From contig NZ_AP023027.1 in assembly GCF_014467075.1 (NCBI RefSeq), positions 3,447,501-3,511,500 of the forward strand: a stretch of DNA of 64,000 nt. The letters run 5' to 3'. The position numbers and the translations under genes are program-made. Below the pieces are notes generated by a model, which worked only from the letters and a program-made list of their open reading frames with translations, was not told where the DNA came from and ran no database searches. Source of the DNA: Anaerostipes caccae L1-92 (lineage in GTDB: Bacteria > Bacillota > Clostridia > Lachnospirales > Lachnospiraceae). The first letter of the stretch is position 1; each line of letters starts with the position of its first letter. Positions 42,601 through 51,600 of this stretch are shown here, piece by piece.

Positions 42601-45600
42601 GTGCTTTCGGGAGCGTGTGATTAACCGTAAAGGCTGAATGTGTTATATCCCCTGTTGTACCGTAATCAGTCAGCGGTCCCCAGTACCCTGACCTCTCAGC
42701 CGGAGTATTGGCCGCTTTCAGCTGATACCACAGATTGTCGCCATAGGCAAACTGGATCGGAGCCAGTTTTGCCGGGCTTCCAGTGTTATTTTCCGGCTCT
42801 GCGGAATAATATGTTCCTGTTCTGCTGCCGGAAATGCCTGCGGTCAGACTGATTCTCGGATTTTTCGAATACAGGCTTGCTGTATTCATGACTCCATGAT
42901 CCTGAAGCACGGCTTCTTCCGCGCCGTCCCCAGTTTCTTTCTTTCCATCATAGTTAAGGTCTGTGTATTTGTCTTCTCCGTTTCCGGTCTGCCAGAACAG
43001 CAGGGAATCTGCCAGTCCTGTATCCTGAAGACTGATCTTGTCGCCTTCAAAATAAGGAGTCATCCGGCCAATCGCCCTGTCTGCCATCGCCTTGTTGTCA
43101 TATATGGTTTTTCCTGTGCGGTACGTGCTGTACGTATAATCCGGGCTGACTGCATCCAGACGCGGGTCCTGATTATAATAGCCCTGATTTGTGTCCACGC
43201 CGACCGCATAGCCTGCGTTTTCGCCGCCGATCTGTTCGTCCGTGATATATCGGAAAAGATTATGCTGGCTTCCCAGGTAGACTCTCGTGCTGTCCCAATC
43301 CTTTGTCTTATCCGCATCATCCGGCCAGTTTCCGGCGTAATCTGCTGCAATTACATTCATTTTTATGTTTCTGGACCGTCCTGAGAGCACTCTGACATCC
43401 TCTGTGGAGGTTCCTGCTTTCGGAACAAACCGGATCACATACCGTTTTGCCGCTGTTCCGTCGTCATCCACATCCATATACCGGATCTCTGTGTCAAACT
43501 TGGATTTTAAATCAGCCGGCAGGTCCGGATCTGTGTCGGCAGCCAGTCTGCCTCCGGAAGACCAGACTTTCTGTTCCATTTCCCAGTCAAAGTTCTGTAC
43601 AACTGATCCATCAGAATCTGCATGAATCACTTCACCGTCTTCATCCACAGGCTGTACGCCATAAGGAAGCACAACGGTCACAACCGGTTTAAACAGGGTT
43701 CCCCTGGCTCCTCCGTTCGTAGTGTAGTTATAGCTTCTTCCGCTGTCGGCACCGCTTCCGTTTCCGTGGTGATAGTCTGACAGGATATACTCATTTTCCA
43801 GGCGGACATTCAGCTGTTTCACCTCTGTCTCTGCCTGAGCATACCACTGGTCAGCACTGAGGACGTCATTTTCATCCCTCCTGCCGTATTCCGCCCAGAA
43901 ACGGACCAAAGGTTTCCTCTGTTTTGCCCTCGTTCCGGTGACCGCATATTTGGTGGAGTCTGTACTTCCGTCTGAAGCTTCAATGTTAAATCCTATATCT
44001 TTTCTGTCCACTGCCTGAGAATAAGTATTCCTTCCCTTCAGGTAAAGAGGCCACGGTGAGAGCAGATTATAGTAGGCTTCTGTATTACAGTATGAGCAAT
44101 ACCAAATACCGGTTTCCAAATCATTGCACTGAACAGTTCCGCTTTTGTTTGCCTCGGACATATCCATGCTGTCGTTCTTGTCATAAATCTGGTGATACAT
44201 CGTATTCGGAACTTCGCTGTCCTTGGATTCTATATCGACCGGCCGCACATACAGACGGTCATACCACATTTCATTCATGTTCTCTTTGAACACTTCGGAT
44301 TTAAATTCTACAGACATCTGGTAATGCTGCTGTTTGGATGCATCCAGACTTCCTCTGTTCCAGAACCGCGTAAGTTTCTCCGGTACTGTAATTCGGATCA
44401 CCCATGCTTTTGAATCTGCATCTGCTGCATTATATGTTTTTCCGGTATATGCTCCGTTATGCACAGGGTCTGCCAGTTCTTTCGGCGCAAGAGCGCCGAT
44501 ATCCGTATCTCCCGGCTGCTGAAGTATCTTAATATTTTCTTCTGGAACAGTAATCTTTGTACCGTCCTTCATTTCGGCCTTCACTTCAAGTCTGCCGTCT
44601 TTCAGCACTGGTCTTGTACCTCTTGGCATCACGTAAGTAAACTCCGCTCCGTCTGTGTCCCAGTCTCCATAGTTCAGCGCATAAAGCCTTGTTACATAGT
44701 TTTCTTCAGCTTCCAATGCCGCAGTCTGCTGGTCGTAGTTTGGAACGTCATCTCTGTGTCCGGAACCGCCGGAATAATTGATATCTGCCTGATCGTAGTA
44801 TTTTTGATCCGTTATCATATCACTGCTTCCGGTAATCCACGCTTTCTGCAGATGCAGTGCATGTTCTGCCCAGATAATATTGTGGTATTCATCACCAATG
44901 ATGTTCTTCCATTTATTCATATTGGCAGAGCCCGTTCCGGATACGACCCTTCCGGATGTGAGATACCTGTAATAGGCACTGTCCGTGCCTCCCCCTCCGG
45001 CACCGGTGCGGTAGGATACAGCTGAGGCCTCTTTGGACGGGTCTGTCACAGTCATATTTGTGAAACACATCTGCCTGGAAGAAGAATTGATATCATAATC
45101 AAAAAATCTGCCTCCGTCACTGGTCGTCTGGCCCGGAATATATGCATAAGAATCCGTCAGGAATTCTCCCGGATCAATGCCTTTTCCGGGTGTTCCGGTA
45201 ACTCCGAAATCATGGATCAGATTATCCATATCCATAGCTTTTGCGGCTGTATTGTTTGCATTCGGCGCAGGACCGTCTGCATATTCTCCATAGCGCGGAA
45301 GGTATGCGTTTTCTTTTGTATCCTTCCATGATGCCATCGGCAGGTCTTCTTTTCTCGCCTTGGTCTTATAGACGATCTCGATCCGTTCGCCTCTGGACAG
45401 CTCCTGATCACCGAAGTCGTATTTGTAGATCTTAAAGTTAATTTCCTCTGCAGGATTGTTCGCTGTATCTGTCGGCTTCCTGTCTGTGCCTGAAGTCACT
45501 TTTTCAAATTCCTGACTTCCTCCGATATCAAAATCTTTCATGTCAGTCACCGTGACTGCTGGTTTTTGGTAAGCTGAAGAATCCTTCGCATGTCCGTCCT

Positions 45601-48600
45601 TGTCATACCATATGATTTCAACATCATCCGGATTTGGTGCATCTACATATTCCGGAATCTTGTCATAGAGCACCGGATGATCAAGGGCCCCTCTTCTGGC
45701 ACTGTCGTCTGTGCGCTTGTTCCAGGCAGTCAATTTATACCAAAAACTTTCATTCGGTCGGTACACTGCTTTGTTTTTGCTGTTATTTTCAGCATAGGCG
45801 CTCTTTGCGTCTTCTTCTTTGTCAAACGCCTGGACGTCTGCCAGCATATTCGGCAGCAGCCGGTATACGGTAAATGTATTCTTTGTATCTGCCAGCAGAT
45901 GGGCTTCCATCTTGTCATCATCTGACACTTTATAGTGTTCATGGCCATAGTCAATATCCAGAATACCATTCATTGTACTGTAATTTTGGTTGACAGAAGA
46001 TGCTCCGTTTTCATCCACGTAGTTCGCCGTTCCATGAAGAATGACATCCGGCATTTTATAAATATTTGTACCATCTTTGGCAGGAACATCCTCGTAGACC
46101 CATTTGATCTGCTTTACTTTTTTCAGGTTGCTGTCATCAGACCGGAAGGACGCATCCATGGCTTTCCAGTGTGTGTCCCCGTCTTCTTTATAGTAAAAGA
46201 CAGCCTGATGTTCTGTTCCCGCAACCGTATATTTTGCCTCCGGCCATTTTCTGAGGTAGAAATTCTGTTCATTTTTTACTGTCTGGTTGGAGAGGTCAAT
46301 TTCAATTCCTGTTTCCTTAAGATCATGCATCGTATTGTTTTTAATGTCGGAAACCGTCAGATCTACATCCATCAAATCATTGACCCATGCCGTTCCCCCT
46401 TCCACAGAAGATGGATTGGAAAACTTCATTGCAGGTGTTCCCGCATCCATATAAGAAACAGAACTTGTAAGCTCTCCTGTCGGCACAGGTGTATTATTCA
46501 GTGCCAGATCGACGGCAGAGCTGTTTTCCACACAGCGTTTAATGAAACTGGCGCTTCCAAACGCATCGCTGCACCATGAGGAGTAAGAATAGGTCGGATT
46601 CGTGTCTCTGTTTCCGAAATAATATGGGTAATAGTGATTTCTCTGACCGCCTCCCGCATAGACGCTTGTATTCACTGTTTTTCCTTCAAATGCTCCGGAA
46701 AATTCATCCTTCGCCTCCAGAACAACAGTCACAGTATAGTCTTTGTTCAGTTTCAGATACTGGTCTCCATGATCTGTATCGGTTGTAATCACCAGATTCC
46801 GGTATGTATTTTTTGATTCCGGTGCCTCCAGTGCACCATTTACCACAGGTGTCCTCGTTGATACAGAACTGCTGTTGTCTACAAATTCACCCTTCAGATC
46901 TCCAATGCCCGAATCTGTCTTTTTCGCATACTTCCATCCCACGATCTTCATTCCTACAGGTGCCGTCACCCGAACCGCCGGATTTTTAAACGGCGTATTC
47001 GTCTCAGAACCGTCAGACTCCTTTTCGGATTTGTTGGAAACCGTCACCTGATATTCAATTCTGTCGCCTGGAATGATATGATCCTTATCTACCTCCAGTT
47101 TTATTCCGTCTTTTTCATCATACGCAGGAGATTTCGTCTCTTCATCCTCCCGCTTCTGTTTCATTTCCACATGGGAAACTCTGTTATAAACTGTTTGATC
47201 GGCATGGGGAGCGGCAGTTATCGTACTCTGCTGATAACCGAATGTAGCTGATTCTGCCTTAAAATTCTGAATGCTGTTTCGGATGTAATAAGTGTAGAAA
47301 TAATCATGTGTACCGCTTCCTCCTATGGTAGGCACAGAATTCTCGTTCCACTCATCCTTTTCCAAATCTTCTTTTGTCCGGTCCACAAAGATTCCGTCGT
47401 AGATAATATCCTCTAATGCCTGGCCCGGTCTCAGGAATTTTTCATTCTTGTTTCCATCGGTTTCCTTGGCCTCAATTTTTACAGTAAAACTTTGGATATA
47501 ACATTTTGTAAATTCTGTACCACTTATTGTATAGGTGGATGTATTTAAGGCATCGTCCCCCACGAATAGTTTGGAGACATCTAAAACATAGTATTCTTCA
47601 TCATTGATTGTCTCCAGCCTAAACTTGTCTTTTACGTCCACTCCTTTATCATCACCGGAGTGGGTTCCGTCATTGATCTTGAACTGAGTCACATTCCACT
47701 TGTCAGAGTCAAAGACACTTTTCGGAATCTTAATTGTCTGAAGCCGGAACCGGCTGTCAAGAGCCTGGTCAAAGGCAAAACCGCTGATATCTGCGTCCCT
47801 GGATTCAGAGTTGGCAGGATCGCTGCCTCCGTCGTCTGTACCGGCGTTTTCCAGATGGATGGTAAACGCTGAAGACTCCGGCTTCATTTCCGGTTTACCG
47901 GCATCAAGTTTGGATGCCTGATAATCCCATCCTTTTGTATTGTTGGCAGTCAGCTTATAACCCGGCTTCAAAGGAATCCTTCTTGCCAGCAGAGTACCCG
48001 TCTCTGTGTTTCCTTCGATTACTGTATTGACCGGATCATAGTCTTTAAACGTCTTGGTGTTAACCGTATTGACTCCGGCATTATTTCCGTCGCCGTTCAG
48101 CGCCAGTATTTCACCGTAGATGTTGATCATCGGTTCCGTGCGGTTGTCAAATACCGTGTCTTTGGATATTCCGTCGATCTCAGTCTTGCTGAAATCACCG
48201 TCACCGGCAATGTCCTTGACAAACAATTTAACCTTCGTAAGATACTGTCCGGAATTCAGAACGATATCTTTTCCGTCCACAGCTTCTCCCGCGTTGTCCT
48301 CTCCTTCATAAAACACCCTGATCTCTTTATAATCTGCGTCTGCTGCATCGCTGAAATCCGCTGCTGCTCTTTTTACTGTGCTTCCGTCGGAAAGCGTCAG
48401 CATAATATCCCCGTCTGTCCGGTTCAGCAGTTTTTTCTTGATCTGAACAGACGTACTCTTAAATCCTTTATACTCCCCGTCACTTTTTGTGATCGGAGGA
48501 AGTGTGTCTTCCAGCACCGCATTGTCGATATACGGATAATAGCCGCTCCAGTTTCCGGAAGCCCCGGTTTTGTCCCGGTAGAAAGACATGCTGTAACATC

Positions 48601-51600
48601 CGGTTGCACCATATGGATAGGACTCTTTTCTGTCCGTCTCGGGATGCAGGTTGACTCCTTTTAGAGAGTACATTCTTGCATCGTCATAGACAGTGATCGG
48701 CACTTCCGATCTCATATGTCTTGCTGTGTATTCCTGTGAACCGGTATAACTTCCATACCAGTCATATGTATAATAGTAGTTTTTAAATGACCAGCCGGAA
48801 CGGTAGCTGCTGTTCTTCGTAGTGTCTGTATTTTCAGTTTTTATTTCGGTTTTCGTTCCGTCAGGTTTTTCAGTGCCGCCGATCGTCATTTCTGTCTCTG
48901 CAGAGGCCTTATAATTTCCAAGTTTATAATACCTTCCCACAAATTCGAAGGTATTTTGTGTATTTACATTGCTTTGGTTATACCATGTGCCGTAATCCGG
49001 TGATTTGGCAGTTTTTACGCCTCCGATCTCCTCGTATTCCTGCTGGTTAACAGAAAAACGAATCTCTGCTTTTTTGACCGCCTCTTTCCCGTCCGGCTCT
49101 TCTTTTGGATGACGGTAGTAGTTCCCTTCTTTTTCTGCCTCGTAATTCGGCTCCCCGTCCAGAAGATTGATTCTCCAATATCCATTCTGTCCGTCCCAGC
49201 TCTTGGCATTTTCATTGGCAGCCCAGACCGCCTTCGGATCATCGATCGTATAGGAAGATCCATCAGCACGGTATAATTTAATCTCTTTTACATAGTCCTT
49301 TACTCTCGGATCCACTTTCAGATAGTATGTCTCAAAGCCCTCAGACGGAAGATTCACTGTCATCTTCAGATCTGCCGGTGTATTGTAGGCATAATTCTTT
49401 ATCTGATATCTGCTGTATGCAGAATCATTATACTGCTCCTGATTATTGTGTCTTTCCGGGGGCCCGCTGCTGTAATCCTGCAGGTACTGTCGGAAATCGA
49501 CTCCGATACTGCCGACCGCTTTATAGCCGATCTCAAGATTCGTATCATCACTGTATCCATAGCTTGAACGGTAATGCTCGGAAGGCTCTGCACCATTATT
49601 ATATCTGGTTGTTTTATTATCCGGCGTTACAAATTGTGCGTCTACGACCGTATCAAAATACATCGGGCTGATCATCAGCCTTGCCGCATCCTGATTCGTA
49701 AGTTCAAAGGACCTGTCGGTGGTATAGAGTTTGCTCGTAATTTTTGCAGCCGCCTGATTAACCTTGCGCATTTCAATGTCGGAAAATCCGGTTACTTCGA
49801 TGGACTGTGACGCTTTCGGCACCTTCCCGCCTTTCATTGTCCCTCCGGTCACCTCGATCCCGCTAAGAATTCCCAGATCCTTAACGCTGCTTTTCGGAAG
49901 TTTCCAGCCCTCTCCTTCTAAAGTATAGGTCTTGGAAGGCTGGCCCTTTTCTTTGAATGTTTTGGCATCCTTGTCATAGACAAGAGTTAAGCTGCCTTCG
50001 GAACCTGTCACTGTAATTTCTTTGACATCGGCAATATCCAGAAGCTCTTTCCTGATCAGTACAGACTTTGCATAAAAACCTTTTCCTGTCTCGGCAGAAA
50101 GCTGGTTGGCGGAATTTAATTCCGTAAAATCGATCACCGTATGGAAATCATGTGCATCATTTGCCGCACTGTTTCCAAACCAGAAGGAAAAGGAAGCTTC
50201 CTTTTCATAAGGAACCGCAAGCCCCATCACATTGCCGTCCACCATACTGCCGTTGTTTTCTGTATTGATCTCTGTCTTATCATAGTATGGATTTAAATGT
50301 GCATTCACTTCAGGCTTCGGATTATTGACATTCATTGTCATGCCCGCTGTCTGAGCAGGTTTGTTCATGTTCAGCGCATCTTTGCATGCCCATTCACCCC
50401 TGAAAGAAGCCGCGCCGTAAAAGTCTGCGGTTCCGCCTACGGTGATGTCCAGTTTCTCCGCAGTTTCCATTCCGTTAAACGGCTCAAATATAATCCTTAC
50501 ATATTTCAGTCCGTTTGCCATAGAACTTTTCCACAAACTCTCAGGAATCGTAATCAATCCGTCTTTTTCTGCCGGGATCTGATCCGCCGGGAGAACAAAA
50601 TCCGGCTCCTTGGAGTTTCCTGCATAAGTGTTGTTGGAAATATCATAAAATTCTATTTTTGAAATCTTTCCGAATTTTTTCAAATCTTTGATGGTGATCT
50701 CATCTGCCAGGAATCCCACCGTCTTTTCATCGACCACATTTGTCGGCAACGTCATCAGAAATTCCCCGGGGTTCATTTCTGAGTGTGACTTATTACCTAT
50801 ATGGAACACAGCCTTAGCACTGTCTTCATTATATGGCACCGTAATGGATGTCAGATTGGATGCCTGCGGATGATCCGGCTCATTGTAGACATTTCCTGTG
50901 ATGGCCGGATTCACCCCTTCAATCGTGATCGTCCCTGTCCCTGTCTTTGTCACAGAGCTCGTGGATGTCCCCGGATAGTTTGTGGAAACTGTACCGGTGG
51001 CGGTAAGGGAACCATAATCCTTTAACGTTCCCATAACCTTCAGATAGGTCTCCGCAGCCAGTTCATCTCCGTTTACAATTTTCTGGTCTCCGGCAAAATA
51101 GTCGTATTCAATCCTTACACTTTTAAGGTTATCTAAATCGCCCTTCCACAGACTGCGTTCAATCACCACATTTCCGTCGCCGTCTGCGTAGCCCTGAACG
51201 AGCGTCTTCAAAGAGATTTTCTTTGTCTGGTTATTCACATCTTTAAGAATGAGATTTCCGGACGGATATTGCTGATCTTCTTCGCTCGTTCCCACAGAGA
51301 CATTGATCATGGCATCCAGAAGATCCTTTTTCAGCAGGATATTTTCTGTCACATATCCTCTGTCATTGGCAGCTCCCGGTACATCCAGCTGAAGATATCC
51401 GGGCGCGATCGGCCCTTTTGACTGGGTTCCTGCCCTCAGAATATACCCGTCCATGCCCTGGCGGTTGTATTTTCCGTATACTGTCTGATGATACGGTGAC
51501 CGGCTGCTACCGCCTTCGGTCACTGCTGCCTGGCTTTCCCCTTCTTTCTTTTCTGTATGTACTGCTGTGACGACAGTGTCGATTTCAGGAGGAGTCAGTA